64,000 bases of DNA from the NCBI RefSeq assembly GCF_026283925.1, contig NZ_JAPDPF010000008.1:1-64000 (forward strand). The letters run 5' to 3'. The position numbers were made by a program, and so were the translations under genes. Shown here piece after piece: positions 54,591 to 64,000 of this stretch. This DNA comes from Dyella halodurans (GTDB taxonomy: Bacteria; Pseudomonadota; Gammaproteobacteria; Xanthomonadales; Rhodanobacteraceae). The notes beneath the pieces were generated by a model that had not been told where the DNA came from, ran no database searches, and saw nothing but the letters and a program-made list of their open reading frames with translations. The first letter of the stretch is position 1. Each line of letters starts with the position of its first letter.

Positions 54591-55136
54591 CTATGAGTGG
54601 ACGCGACGCCACACGACTTCGCCATGGGCGCCTTCAGCCGCGCCACTCGATGGCTTGGCGACGATATAGGTCAGCTCGTCGCCATGGATGGTGTAATGCG
54701 AGTCGCCGATCCGGCCGTCCCAGTTGGGGAACGACGCGTGCACGATTTCGCTGCGCATGACATTGGCGTCGGCGCTCACGTGACCGTAGTGGGCATTGCT
54801 GTCCATCGAAGCGGCCCGATACTCCTCAGGCGTGCCCTTGGATTTGTCGTTGGCTGCAAATGGCATGCGCTTCGCGCGCACGATCTGCATCATGTAGTCG
54901 CCCTGCGCGTCGATAAGCCACATGCCCGTGGGGTTGGGGCCGTAGAGCTCCACGCGGTGGCCATCGGGATAGACGTTGTCGCAACGGACCAGCGTCCACG
55001 CGCCGACCAGTTCCTTGGGAACCATGCCGTGGCTGGCGCTTTCGCCAGGCTTCATGGCGTCCTGGGCGGCCAGGATCGGTGATGCGGCTGCGGCGACGAA
55101 GAGGCAGGAAACGAGCAGGCGTTTGGCGAATGACAT
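54591..55136 (-). CDS. exported lipocalin-like protein
   Basis: 181 residues from ATG 55136 with a signal peptide (SCLFVAAAASPILA). The mature part fits the lipocalin-like domain: the entry motif ELVGAWTLVRCDNVYPDG, NPTGMWLIDAQGDYMMQI, a central loop rich in charged residues, and the final strand GDELTYIVAK with VVWRRVH. Members form small beta-barrels that may bind hydrophobic ligands. It is transcribed divergently from a LysR gene with a palindrome in between, so it is the likely regulated target. Confidence 0.82.
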   Translation of the reverse strand: MSFAKRLLVSCLFVAAAASPILAAQDAMKPGESASHGMVPKELVGAWTLVRCDNVYPDGHRVELYGPNPTGMWLIDAQGDYMMQIVRAKRMPFAANDKSKGTPEEYRAASMDSNAHYGHVSADANVMRSEIVHASFPNWDGRIGDSHYTIHGDELTYIVAKPSSGAAEGAHGEVVWRRVHS

Positions 55137-55216
55137 GGCGACACCTTCGGTGGAGCGGTGGATCGGATACTCGCTCATGGGTTTGGTTTTGATAATGGGC
55201 CTCCATGTTTATTGAC

Positions 55217-55235
55217 CTTCAAATGCTATTTGAAG
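55217..55235. promoter_or_regulatory. palindromic operator candidate between lipocalin-like and LysR genes
   Basis: CTTCAAATGCTATTTGAAG has 8-bp arms around GCT. It lies in the 138-base divergent intergenic region, 40 bases before the LysR start and 81 before the other gene. It contains the T-N11-A layout typical of LysR-type binding sites. It could serve both autoregulation and target control. Confidence 0.6.
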
Positions 55236-55274
55236 ATGATCCAGCTCAAGCCCTACGCGCCAGGACCGGGACTC

Positions 55275-56204
55275 ATGAACCGCTTCAGCGACATGCAGCT
55301 TCTAGTCGACGTGGCCGACCTCGGCAGCCTCTCGGCGGCCGGGCGTCGAGCCGGGCTTTCACCTGCTGCGGCCAGCGCCTGCGTGCAACGCGTGGAGACG
55401 ATGCTTGGGGCACGGCTGTTCGAGCGCACGACGCGTCAATTGCGCCTGACGGATGAGGGACGCATCTACATCGCCTCCTGCCGGGTCGCCATCGAAACCA
55501 TGAAGGAGGCTGAGCGCGCGGTGCGCAGCGGCACCGACGCGGTCAGTGGGACGCTGCGGGTGTCGGCGCCGTCGGATCTTGGGCGCAACCTGCTGGTCCA
55601 TATCCTCAACGGCTTCATGGAGCTTCACCCCGACGTGCGCGTTGTGCTGACGCTGTCGGATTCGCTCTCGCGCTTCGTGCCCGACGATGTCGACGTCGCC
55701 ATCCGCGTTGGTCCTTTGGAGAACAGCGATCTCGTCGCGCGCCACCTTGCCGATAGCTGGCGTGTGGTGTGCGCATCGCCCGCATGCATCGAGATCCATG
55801 GCATGCCAGCACAACCCGAGGAACTCGCCGAGCTGCCCACCCTGGTATTGACCACCCATGCGGGACCCAGAAATGAGTGGCAACTCGGCGCGGATGTCGT
55901 ACGCGTGCGGCGATATCACGAGTGCACTGACAGTGAGGTGATACGCACCTGGGCTGTATTGGGACGCGGATTTGCGTACCGGCAGCTTTGGGCAGTCACG
56001 GCGGATGTAAGCGCTGGCCGGCTGCAGCTCGTCCATGCGCCGGCCTGGTCCGCTCCCTCTCCCATCCACGCGATGTATCACCCCAGCGTGTTTCAGCCGC
56101 TACGCGTACGCCGCTTCGTCGATTTCCTTCAGGCAGAGTTTTCCCAGCGGCTTGCGATCAAGGGCCAGAACGGCTTCGCGTCGGCATTCAAGCGGGAGCC
56201 ATGA
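55275..56204 (+). CDS. LysR family transcriptional regulator
   Basis: 309 residues from ATG 55275 (the frame is open further upstream). The N-terminal winged helix has DVADLGSLSAAGRRAGLSPAAASACVQRVETMLGARLFERTTR, which is the LysR DNA-binding signature, and the effector domain follows at about 90-295 (SGTLRVSAPSDLGRNLLVHIL to the end). The sequence is of the group with short-chain aromatic or unknown effectors. It is divergent from the lipocalin-like gene, which is its probable target. No other regulator-linked gene is close. Confidence 0.92.
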   Translation: MNRFSDMQLLVDVADLGSLSAAGRRAGLSPAAASACVQRVETMLGARLFERTTRQLRLTDEGRIYIASCRVAIETMKEAERAVRSGTDAVSGTLRVSAPSDLGRNLLVHILNGFMELHPDVRVVLTLSDSLSRFVPDDVDVAIRVGPLENSDLVARHLADSWRVVCASPACIEIHGMPAQPEELAELPTLVLTTHAGPRNEWQLGADVVRVRRYHECTDSEVIRTWAVLGRGFAYRQLWAVTADVSAGRLQLVHAPAWSAPSPIHAMYHPSVFQPLRVRRFVDFLQAEFSQRLAIKGQNGFASAFKREP

Positions 56205-56972
56205 TCTGAGGGGTCCGCTGTCGACTCCGGCTTCAGTGGGTCGCCGCAACACTCTGCGGACGTTGCCAGCTCCAGAAATTCCGCGATGACCATCATCTGA
56301 GGTCGAACCCGATAGGCATGGCCCGACCATGGTCCGTGATGCTTGCCATGAGTGCGCGTCAGGAGAGTCCGCAACCTTTGAGATGTCGGCGCGCAGGGTA
56401 GCCAACCTCGGGCTCGGCATGCCGCCGGTCCTACGCGACTACTTTCTCGCGTTCGAGAGATTCAGGGCCCGACGGTCGCTAGCTTCTTCCATGCCCCGAT
56501 CATCCGGTCGGGTGACCCTGGCCTTCCGTCCCGAAGATTGCTTCGCCCGGTTTCTGCACAGGGCTTGCGCTTGGCGACGACGGCAAGGGATCTTGTCGGC
56601 CCCATCGCCTCGATCAGCCAGATGCCATCGTTCAGTGGGATGCTGAATGGGGCGAAGCGCTGGAGGCGCAGCAGGGGACTCTGGCGGACATTTGGCCAGC
56701 CCAGAAGGCAGATTACGCTAGGATCGGGGGCAGCTTCGTGACAGTCAAAGCGTCTGCTTCCGACCCCTGGCGGACATGGCAACCCTGCCAAGAAAGTTCT
56801 TGCTATGGCTCGCCATGACGCGCACACCTCGAAGTAGCGAATGTAAGCATAGATCCTGACCAACGAATCCAGGTCGTAAACTGGAGCGGGCACCAAGTTC
56901 GACTGATGCGAAAAGGCAGCGACCGGACTTACTTCGGGCCGTGCGGTTTTCTATAAGAGGAGGCTTGCATCG
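56205..56972. other. 768-base region without a supported gene
   Basis: Contains one repeat copy at 56751-56774. Several frames of 60-144 codons on both strands lack ribosome-binding sites and protein-like features. A degenerate repeat-like stretch near 56211 may be present. It could be a decayed gene or a regulatory desert. Confidence 0.35.
56751..56774 (+). repeat. YCGACCC hairpin repeat, copy 17
   Basis: GTCTGCTT, core CCGACCCCT and GGCGGAC. Core intact, arms partly paired. No gene ends next to it, which is unlike most other copies. Confidence 0.6.
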
Positions 56973-57665
56973 ATGTCCTATTCAATGAGTGACGCACATA
57001 AGCTTGGAAGAAAATCGTATGTTTCGCTCCGCCTCCGACTTTTCTTCGGTCTGGTGGCAGCGCTCGTATTGTGGTGCGGCTTCGTGTTGCTCCCGTTCGC
57101 GGTTCCGGGTTATGACTCGATCAGGCAGACCGTAAGCGAGATTGGACAGGTGGGGTCCCCAGCCAGGGTCCCTTTCACGGCCACGCTCTGCGTCGTTGCG
57201 ATCTGCGTGTTGCTGTTTGCATGGGGTCTTCGGGACGCTTCGCGCAAGCTTGGACGATCGTCGGTGGCGGCTTATCTGACCGGATTCATGGCCATTTCGT
57301 CGGTTGGTGTCGGCGTATTTGCCTATCCGCATCCGCTGCATGGCGTGTTCGGACTATCGGAATTCGTCGGCTATCAGGCTCCTTGGGTTCTAGCGCTCAC
57401 GTGGCGTCGCGAAAAGTCGATACGCGGACTCGTGCCGTTCTCGTGGACGATGGGCGCGCTCTTGTGGGTTTCGATCATTGCGAATCTGAGTGTGCTCGAT
57501 TTGCACAGTTGGCTTTGGCAGTTTGAACGGCCTGTCTACGGCATCGTTCAACGCTCGCTATTTTTCACGTGGTGTCTTTGGCTTGCTGGCATCAGCCTGA
57601 TGTTGGTGAAAAGCCGCATCATCTCGGAAGACACTGCACAGAACGCCTTGCCGGCAACGGACTAG
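56973..57665 (+). CDS. DUF998 family membrane protein
   Basis: 230 residues with six hydrophobic segments, beginning LRLFFGLVAALVLWCGFVLLPF. The YDSIRQTVSEIGQVG loop after the first helix is the typical DUF998 signature, and the third segment carries MAISSVGVGVFAYPHP. Start ATG 56973, with GAGGAGG about 15 bases upstream, which is a little far. The family is unassigned biochemically. Genes on both sides are unrelated. Confidence 0.8.
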   Translation: MSYSMSDAHKLGRKSYVSLRLRLFFGLVAALVLWCGFVLLPFAVPGYDSIRQTVSEIGQVGSPARVPFTATLCVVAICVLLFAWGLRDASRKLGRSSVAAYLTGFMAISSVGVGVFAYPHPLHGVFGLSEFVGYQAPWVLALTWRREKSIRGLVPFSWTMGALLWVSIIANLSVLDLHSWLWQFERPVYGIVQRSLFFTWCLWLAGISLMLVKSRIISEDTAQNALPATD

Positions 57666-57752
57666 CACGGGTGAGCGAAAGATCACCACCGAAAGTGGCT
57701 GATGGGCGACCCTGATAGGGGTCCTTCATAGAGGAGGATGGATCCGGGGCTG

Positions 57753-58415
<663 letters not shown>

Positions 58416-58833
58416 ACGGGATCTCCACGCGTGCTCGCCCTTGCCTGACCCATGGATCGCGTACAGGCCGAGCGATGAGGCAGGCGCCATGGTGGGTGCA
58501 AGCGATACCGAAACATATTACGACGATTGCGCAAATACGGCGCTCGACCGATGGCAGTCATCTGGATCGTCTCCATGTGCGCAGCCATGCAGCAGCGATT
58601 CGCCTGCGGCCAGCTTGAAGGGACGCGCGACACGTCCAATCGGATGAACGCCGTCTAAATCACGCCCGCTAGCCGATCAACCATTGCGCAAGGTGGGGGG
58701 AATCACCTTTGGCAGTGCACATCTCCGCCGTCCGACCCACCGTTGGATGGCGCTTCGGCATGACCTTCACCCGGACCGCGCACTCAGGGGAATGGACAGG
58801 TCCTGGTGTCCCCGACTGAGACAGGAGACAACC
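58416..58833. other. divergent intergenic region
   Basis: 418 bases between the GST gene and an exported protein gene. No repeat or hairpin of note; promoters for both are presumed to lie here. Confidence 0.3.
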
Positions 58834-59964
58834 ATGAGCGTGAATCTTCGAAAGATGGCCCGCAGCTCCACGATCGGGCTCGCGTACCTATGCCTTTACT
58901 CCATCAATATGGCGCAAGCCGCGGATGCGCAGGATGCTTTCCTGCCGCCCAGCATCACGACGTCGACGATCCCGGCCAACGGCGACTTGAACCCATACGG
59001 CGTGGCCTTCGTGCCGCAGAACTTCCCACGCGGCGGATCCATCGCACCCGGTGACGTGCTGGTGTCGAATTTCAACAACATCAATAACCTGCAGGGCACG
59101 GGAACGACCATCATCAAATTCACGCCCACGGGTGACCTGGCGCCCGGTGTCGTCGCAGGCACGCCCGGTAACGCCACGACGTTCTTCCTGAGCCACTACC
59201 AGGGTCTGACCACGGCACTGGGTGTGCTGAGCCGCGGTTTTGTCGTCGTTGGCAACGTGCCTACCACCGACGGCACGATAGGCACGATTTCGCAGGGAGC
59301 GCTCCAGGTCATTGATGGCCATGGCCACCTGGTGACTACGCTGTCCGACAGCACGTACCTGGATAGCCCATGGGATCTGGCCATCAACGATCAAGGCAAC
59401 CATGCGCAGATCTTTGTCTCCAACGTGCTCAGCGGGACGGTGTCGCGATTGGATGTCACGGTTGGCGGCTCGGGGCTCGTGGTCACCAAGAAGGTGCAGA
59501 TCGCCATCGGCTATTCCCATCAACCCAATTCGTCGGCGCTGGTCTTGGGGCCAACGGGGCTCGCATACGACGAATCCTCGGACACGCTGTTCGTCGCCTC
59601 GACCGCAGACAATGCGATCTTCGCGGTACCCAACGCGGGCGCGCGCAAGACGGCTGTGACGCAAGGCCGCGTGGTTTTTGTGAATCCCCATTTACGCGGC
59701 CCCCTGGCGCTGACCTTTGCCCCGAACGGGCATCTGCTCACCGCCAATGGTGACGCGGTCAACGGCGATCCCTTGCATCCCAGTGAAATCGTGGAGTTCA
59801 CGCGCGCCGGTCACTACGTCGGCGAAGTGAACGTCGACGCTTCACAAGGCGGCGCCTTCGGCGTGGCGACGGTACTGTCGCCTCAAAATGCACCATTCAA
59901 CTATGCGGCAATCGACGATGTCCCCAACGACCTCGTCGTCACGCTCGTACCGACCGGGCAGTAG
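58834..59964 (+). CDS. exported NHL/beta-propeller-like protein
   Basis: 376 residues from ATG 58834 behind ACAGGAGACA. The signal peptide ends near NMAQA. Residues 35 to the end are made of repeated beta-strand units of the NHL/SMP-30 propeller type: PYGVAFVP, GDVLVSNFNNINNLQGTG, DSPWDLAINDQGNHAQIFVSNVLSGTVSRLD, GLAYDESSDTLFVASTADNAIFAV and ALTFAPNGHLLTANGDAVN. No catalytic residues stand out, so binding or scaffold roles in the periplasm are more likely than enzyme activity. A strong hairpin follows. Confidence 0.82.
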   Translation: MSVNLRKMARSSTIGLAYLCLYSINMAQAADAQDAFLPPSITTSTIPANGDLNPYGVAFVPQNFPRGGSIAPGDVLVSNFNNINNLQGTGTTIIKFTPTGDLAPGVVAGTPGNATTFFLSHYQGLTTALGVLSRGFVVVGNVPTTDGTIGTISQGALQVIDGHGHLVTTLSDSTYLDSPWDLAINDQGNHAQIFVSNVLSGTVSRLDVTVGGSGLVVTKKVQIAIGYSHQPNSSALVLGPTGLAYDESSDTLFVASTADNAIFAVPNAGARKTAVTQGRVVFVNPHLRGPLALTFAPNGHLLTANGDAVNGDPLHPSEIVEFTRAGHYVGEVNVDASQGGAFGVATVLSPQNAPFNYAAIDDVPNDLVVTLVPTGQ

Positions 59965-59980
59965 GAGTAAACATCCCGGT

Positions 59981-60011
59981 GCCGCCGTGCCAGCAAGTCA
60001 GGCACGGCGGC
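59981..60011 (+). terminator. hairpin after the propeller gene
   Basis: Perfect 11-bp arms GCCGCCGTGCC and GGCACGGCGGC with a 9-base loop, 17 bases after the stop. No T-tract follows, so it is terminator-like but may need Rho. Confidence 0.65.
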
Positions 60012-60396
60012 CCGCTGGTTCCATGCCTGTTGGAGTCAGCCCGGGACCGGACGGCATCGCGTCCGTCCCGGAGATGGCGCGTTCAAGACAGAAACGGGTC
60101 GATTTTCCCGGTTTCCTGAAGCGGCCGAGCGCGCGGGGAAATGAGATTAAGCATGCAGGACGGCCATTGCCGCTGTTGGGGAACAGACGTCCATGCTTCC
60201 AACCGGGCCGTATCCAGTCCACCAGCCCCGCATCCCGTCATCTGACGCCAGCCCAGCCGGGGGCGGATGTCGATTTGCGAGTCCCAGATTCGTCGTTCAG
60301 ATGGAAGGCCTTTGATGGGCCAGGCGTGGCGTCAGGCCCCCTGGGGCGGGCGCGCCTCAAACACCTTGCACGCGAATCGCCCAAGGGAACCAGGAA
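60012..60396. other. intergenic region, no gene supported
   Basis: 385 bases up to the next start codon. The frame at 59888-60400 overlaps it but has no start signal or protein features. Presumed promoter of the next gene. Confidence 0.3.
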
Positions 60397-61110
60397 ATGA
60401 AGAGAAAAATCAAACGTTTCAGTTGCTTGGTCGCGATTTGCATGCTTGCCGCGGTGGTGGCCAGCGCCGTTGCGGCGGATCAACCACCGCGACCAGGTTA
60501 CCCACGCATGGCATCGCTGACCGAATACCTGATGGCTGACCGTGCCGAGGAAATAGCCTTGGCGCGCAGCGCTGCGCCTGCGGCGATTTCCGATGCTGCC
60601 ACCGTCCTGGTGCTCGAAGCGCATGGCTATGTAACCGCCGTCGAGGGCAAGAACGGCTTTGTGTGCGCCGTCGAGCGAGCCTGGATGTCGCCATTCGATG
60701 CGCCCCAGTTCTGGAATCCAAAATTACGTGGGCCCATCTGCTTCAATCCGGCGGCGGCGAGATCGATCCTGCCCATGACCTATAAAAGAACCGCCCTGGT
60801 GCTGGCCGGGCAATCCAGAGAGGCCATCAAAGCCGACATCGAGGCCGCGCTTGCCGCCAGGCAACTGCCGCCACTGGAGTCGGGAGCCATGTCTTACATG
60901 ATGTCCAAGCAAGCGTTTCTGGACGACCGGGCGGGTCACTGGATTCCACACCTGATGTTTTATACGGCCACAAACGTGGACTGGGGTGCCGACCAGGCAG
61001 GGTCCCCGATCATGCTGAATCCACAGTTTCATGGCTCCCCTGAACCGGTAAACGTGTTCATGATTCCCGCCGGCAAATGGTCCGACGGCACGGTTGCGCC
61101 CAGCAGGTAG
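60397..61110 (+). CDS. exported protein, unknown function
   Basis: 237 residues from ATG 60397 (GGAACCAGGAA upstream). A signal peptide ends near SAVAA-DQP. The mature protein has an alpha-helical N-terminal part (YLMADRAEEIALARSAAP) followed by a mixed domain with two cysteines (GFVCAVERAW and GPICFNPAA), a helix MTYKRTALVLAGQSREAIKADIEAALAARQL and a Met-rich loop SYMMSKQAFLDD. It ends in a domain with HLMFYTATNVDWGADQAGSPIMLNP. I do not recognise the family. It precedes the CadC-like regulator gene by 181 bases. Confidence 0.7.
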   Translation: MKRKIKRFSCLVAICMLAAVVASAVAADQPPRPGYPRMASLTEYLMADRAEEIALARSAAPAAISDAATVLVLEAHGYVTAVEGKNGFVCAVERAWMSPFDAPQFWNPKLRGPICFNPAAARSILPMTYKRTALVLAGQSREAIKADIEAALAARQLPPLESGAMSYMMSKQAFLDDRAGHWIPHLMFYTATNVDWGADQAGSPIMLNPQFHGSPEPVNVFMIPAGKWSDGTVAPSR

Positions 61111-61291
61111 GCGTCGTGGTGCTGGAGGAGCCTCAGGCTGGCGAGCTGGAGTGCCCGCTTTTGATGATGGCTGCGCCAGCGCCTGATCCGGATGGCACCG
61201 AAATGTTGTTCAGCCAACAACGGAATCCACACTCGAGCCACACCGTGGCTGCGACAGACTTGGAGTAACCTGAACGGTGACAGGAGAGGTC

Positions 61292-63574
61292 ATGGAGGTC
61301 GGACAAATGGCTGCAGAGCCTGCCTCTGCTGCGTGGATTGCGTTCGGTGCGGTCGAGATCGACACCCAGGGCCATCGCCTGTTCGTCAATGGCGAAGAGG
61401 TTGGGCTCGAGCGCAAGGCGTTCGCTGTCCTCGTCCTGTTGGCGCGCGAACCCGGCCGCGTCTTGAGTCGCGACGAGATTCTCGACGTGGTGTGGGGACA
61501 TACCCACGTGACCCCTGGCGTACTCAGTCGCGTCATCGCGATGTTGCGCCACGCGCTCGGGGAGAGCGGTGAGGAAAGCCACTATCTGCATACCGTGCAT
61601 GGCGTTGGCTTTCGCCTCGATGCCCAGGTGCGATCCGCCGCGTCGCGTGAGCAGTTGACGGCGGGCAGGGTATTGCCAGCCAGGAAAGCTGCCTTCGTAC
61701 CGATCCTCGCCAGCGATGTTGCCGCGCCACCGGCCGCATCGACCGCGCCGCCAGCGAGTGCGGCAACGCCCGAGCGACCCGGCAAGACAGCTTGGTTCGG
61801 TGGACGACTCGCTGCCGTGGCCTCGGGCTTGCTGGTGGTGGCGGCCATCTTGCTGGGCTGGCACCAGTTCGCACGTCACCCTGCAGACACGGTGTCGGCG
61901 ATCGATCTCAAATCGATCGCGGTGCTGCCGTTCGAGAATCTCAGCACAGACCGGAACAACGCGTATTTCGCCAGTGGCATGCAGGACATGATTCTGACCC
62001 AGCTGGTGGGTATTGGCGGACTCAAGGTGATCTCGCGCACCTCGACCGAGAAGTACCCGAGCCACCCGGAAGACATCAGAACCATCGCGCGGCAACTGGA
62101 TGTGGCGACGCTGCTCGAGGGCACGGTACAAAGGGCCGGCGACCAGGTGCTGATCAATGTGCAGTTGATCGATGCGACCAGCGGCAACCATCTCTGGGCG
62201 AAAGCCTATACGCGCACGTTGGACAACGTCTTCAGTGTGGAAGGCGAGGTCGCGCAGAACGTGGCGGAGGCGCTGAAGGTGCAGCTGACGTCCGCGGAAA
62301 CCGCGCGTATCGACCGCGTGCCGACCTCGAATGCGGAAGCCTACGATTTCTACCTGCAGGCCAGCGCGCATGCGAACCGCGCTTACGATGATCCCACGCT
62401 GACATCGTCCGAATTGCCGCAGGCAATCTCGCTGTATCAACAGGCACTGGCCAGGGATCCGAACTTCGCGCTGGCCGCGGCTGCGCTGGCGCGCGCGCAC
62501 ATGCAGATGTATTTCTTCGCGCCCGATCGCACGAACACGCGGCTGGCCGAGGCGAAGACTGCCGCCGATCGTGCGCTGGCGTTACAGCCGAATCTGGGTC
62601 AGGCGCATTACGCAATGGGACTGTATGACTACTGGGGCCATCGCGACTACGCCGGTGCCATCACCCAGTTGAAGCTGGCCCGGCAGGCCTTGCCCAACAG
62701 TGCCACGGTCGAACTCCTGATCGCCGCGATTGCCCGGCGCCAGGGGCGCTGGGACGAAGCGGTAACGCGCTTTCACACGGCCACCGTGCTTGATCCACAT
62801 AGTGAATTCGCGTTCAACCAGCTCGGCGTGACCTATCAGAGCATGCGCCGCTACGCTGACGCCGACCAGGCCTATGCCGCCGCCCTCGCCGTGAGTCGAA
62901 ATCCTTTTGCCGAACGTATGGCGCGGGCCTTCAACGAGGTGACGTGGAAGGGCAATCCTGGGCCGCTGCGCAGCGAACTGGCGACGCTGACGCCGGGCAG
63001 CGAAGCCTACGCCGGCAATGTCATGGCGATCTATTTCGAGCGCGAGCTGGCGCACGATTTTGCCGGGGCCGCCAAGGTGGCCGAGACGGACAAGGCAGAC
63101 AACTGGGACGATCCGGACAATATCGTCTTGCCCCGAATCCTGTTTGTGGCTTGGGCCTCGCAGGCGGCGGGAGATACGGCCAAGGCGGCTGCAGCGTATA
63201 CGGAGGTTGCCACGCGTGCTCGCGCCGGTCTCGTCGAGCGGCCGGACGATGCGGACCTGCATCTCACCCTGGGCTATGCCTATGCCGGACTCGGCCGAAA
63301 AACCGAGGCCGTCACCGAGGGCGAGCGCGCCGTCGCCTTGATGCCGGTCTCTGAGGACGCCCTCACCGGAGTCGATATGCTCGAGCACCAGGCGCAGCTC
63401 TATGTCCTGGTCGGCCAGCCGGACCAGGCCATTGCCCTGATCGAACGCGTACTGTCCCTGCCTGCTGGCGGCATCATGTCGAGCGCGTTGCTGCGGCTGG
63501 ACCCGGTCTGGGATCCGTTGCGCGACGACCCTCGATTCAAGGCGCTGCTGCTGAAGTATCCCAGCGCCAGCTAG
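61292..63574 (+). CDS. CadC-like regulator with TPR domain
   Basis: 760 residues from ATG 61292 behind CAGGAGAGG (a GTG at 61277 is less likely). The winged-helix DNA-binding domain of OmpR/CadC type lies at about 15-110 (RKAFAVLVLLAREPGRVLSRDEILDVVW and YLHTVHGVGFRL). One membrane helix (LAAVASGLLVVAAILLGW, about 173-192) follows. Then a TolB/FlgO-like domain (SIAVLPFENLSTDRNNAYFASGMQDMI and IDATSGNHLW, about 205-310) precedes at least five TPR units. DNA binding on the inside and TPR sensing on the outside give a one-protein signalling layout. Target genes unknown. Confidence 0.9.
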   Translation: MEVGQMAAEPASAAWIAFGAVEIDTQGHRLFVNGEEVGLERKAFAVLVLLAREPGRVLSRDEILDVVWGHTHVTPGVLSRVIAMLRHALGESGEESHYLHTVHGVGFRLDAQVRSAASREQLTAGRVLPARKAAFVPILASDVAAPPAASTAPPASAATPERPGKTAWFGGRLAAVASGLLVVAAILLGWHQFARHPADTVSAIDLKSIAVLPFENLSTDRNNAYFASGMQDMILTQLVGIGGLKVISRTSTEKYPSHPEDIRTIARQLDVATLLEGTVQRAGDQVLINVQLIDATSGNHLWAKAYTRTLDNVFSVEGEVAQNVAEALKVQLTSAETARIDRVPTSNAEAYDFYLQASAHANRAYDDPTLTSSELPQAISLYQQALARDPNFALAAAALARAHMQMYFFAPDRTNTRLAEAKTAADRALALQPNLGQAHYAMGLYDYWGHRDYAGAITQLKLARQALPNSATVELLIAAIARRQGRWDEAVTRFHTATVLDPHSEFAFNQLGVTYQSMRRYADADQAYAAALAVSRNPFAERMARAFNEVTWKGNPGPLRSELATLTPGSEAYAGNVMAIYFERELAHDFAGAAKVAETDKADNWDDPDNIVLPRILFVAWASQAAGDTAKAAAAYTEVATRARAGLVERPDDADLHLTLGYAYAGLGRKTEAVTEGERAVALMPVSEDALTGVDMLEHQAQLYVLVGQPDQAIALIERVLSLPAGGIMSSALLRLDPVWDPLRDDPRFKALLLKYPSAS

Positions 63575-63798
63575 CGTGCCGTTCGCACCGCTTGCTCACG
63601 CAGGCTTCAAAAGGGGCCGGTGATCGTTGAGGCCGTTGCACCAAGGTCACGCCAACCAGCGTCGCGTGCGGGGCGGATGCAAGTTGAACCGGGTCTACGC
63701 CGCCCCCTGGTCGAAGTGTTCCAGGCACGAGCCTGAGCAAGGCCCCGTGCTTCTCATGATGTCTTTGCGCCATCGCATGAACTCAACAGGAGGTCAGC

Positions 63799-64000
63799 GT
63801 GTACCGAACGATATCGACAGCGTCGAAGCTCGCCATCTGCTTGCTGGTCGGGACGGCATCGTTGGTCGGCAGCATGCCGTCGACGATGGCAGCCGATGCT
63901 CCAACCGATCCAACCGCGGTATTCGCCGCGCCGCAACGTGACGGGTCCCGGGATTTCGATTTCCTGATCGGCGATTGGAAAGCCCATGTTCGCCGCCTGC
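63799..64000 (+). CDS. exported protein, 5-prime part (cut by window end)
   Basis: At least 67 codons, continuing beyond the window. GTG 63799 follows an excellent CAGGAGGTC site. A signal peptide (LAICLLVGTASLVGSMPSTMAA) is followed by a spacer and then DFDFLIGDWKAHVRRL, which is the opening of DUF1579-type or similar lipocalin-like small domains. The rest cannot be seen. Confidence 0.6.
   Translation, partial: MYRTISTASKLAICLLVGTASLVGSMPSTMAADAPTDPTAVFAAPQRDGSRDFDFLIGDWKAHVRRL

Noticed and set aside
56462-56896. 144-residue minus-strand frame
   Set aside because: No ribosome-binding site, signal or recognisable fold; treated as noise in a gene-free region.

Overview
The window looks like chromosomal DNA of a GC-rich gammaproteobacterium of the Xanthomonadales, most likely Rhodanobacteraceae (Dyella/Luteibacter/Rhodanobacter type). 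This is an inference from gene content: an L2-like class A beta-lactamase, an S53 peptidase with FG-GAP repeats, a CadC-like regulator with TPRs, an atuA/C/D/F set, RcnB, and many exported proteins of unknown function. I see no rRNA, tRNA, CRISPR array, transposase, integrase or phage gene.

Layout. 1-4.1 kb: seven short plus-strand genes of mostly unknown function, five with signal peptides, nearly all separated by copies of a small hairpin repeat with a conserved YCGACCC loop. 4.1-12.2 kb: a YciI-like gene, a TetR regulator and a convergent minus-strand operon atuA - 48-codon ORF - atuC - atuD - atuF for branched or terpenoid acyl-CoA dehydrogenation and carboxylation. 12.2-16.1 kb: exported GH1 and GH30 glycosidases and a small membrane protein. 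16.3-18.8 kb: an outer-membrane barrel, an exported protein with a charged repetitive tail, and RcnB. 18.9-23.1 kb: a Ser/Thr phospho-signalling set (PP2C phosphatase, LysM/TPR lipoprotein, receptor-like kinase, FHA protein). 23.7-37.1 kb: an anchored carboxylesterase, NTF2-like protein, RIO-type kinase, two TonB-like proline-rich proteins, L-lactate dehydrogenase, a Tat-exported M24 peptidase, GNAT, S41 peptidase, and a VOC protein. 37.4-46 kb: a MASE1-PAS-PAS-GGDEF diguanylate cyclase, a metallophosphatase, and a response regulator convergent with its probable histidine kinase. 46-49.4 kb: a secreted S53 peptidase closed by a strong terminator. 50-64 kb: small exported proteins, a Tat-type class A beta-lactamase, a DUF2249 protein with an FNR/DNR-like box, a lipocalin-like protein divergent from a LysR regulator with a palindrome between them, DUF998, a GST, an NHL-type protein, a CadC-like TPR regulator and a gene cut by the right edge.

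How it fits together. Most of the window is accessory, envelope-oriented biology: exported hydrolases, periplasmic proteins of unknown role, and signalling. Clear functional units are the atu operon, the phosphatase/kinase/FHA set and the two-component pair.

The least explained feature is the hairpin repeat family. It is scattered over 0.7-57 kb, all copies have the same orientation, and they usually sit directly on or just after the stop codons of small plus-strand genes. Paired stem changes and a conserved loop suggest that the folded form is what matters. The 1-4 kb array of small genes punctuated by these repeats is the best candidate for an undescribed system.
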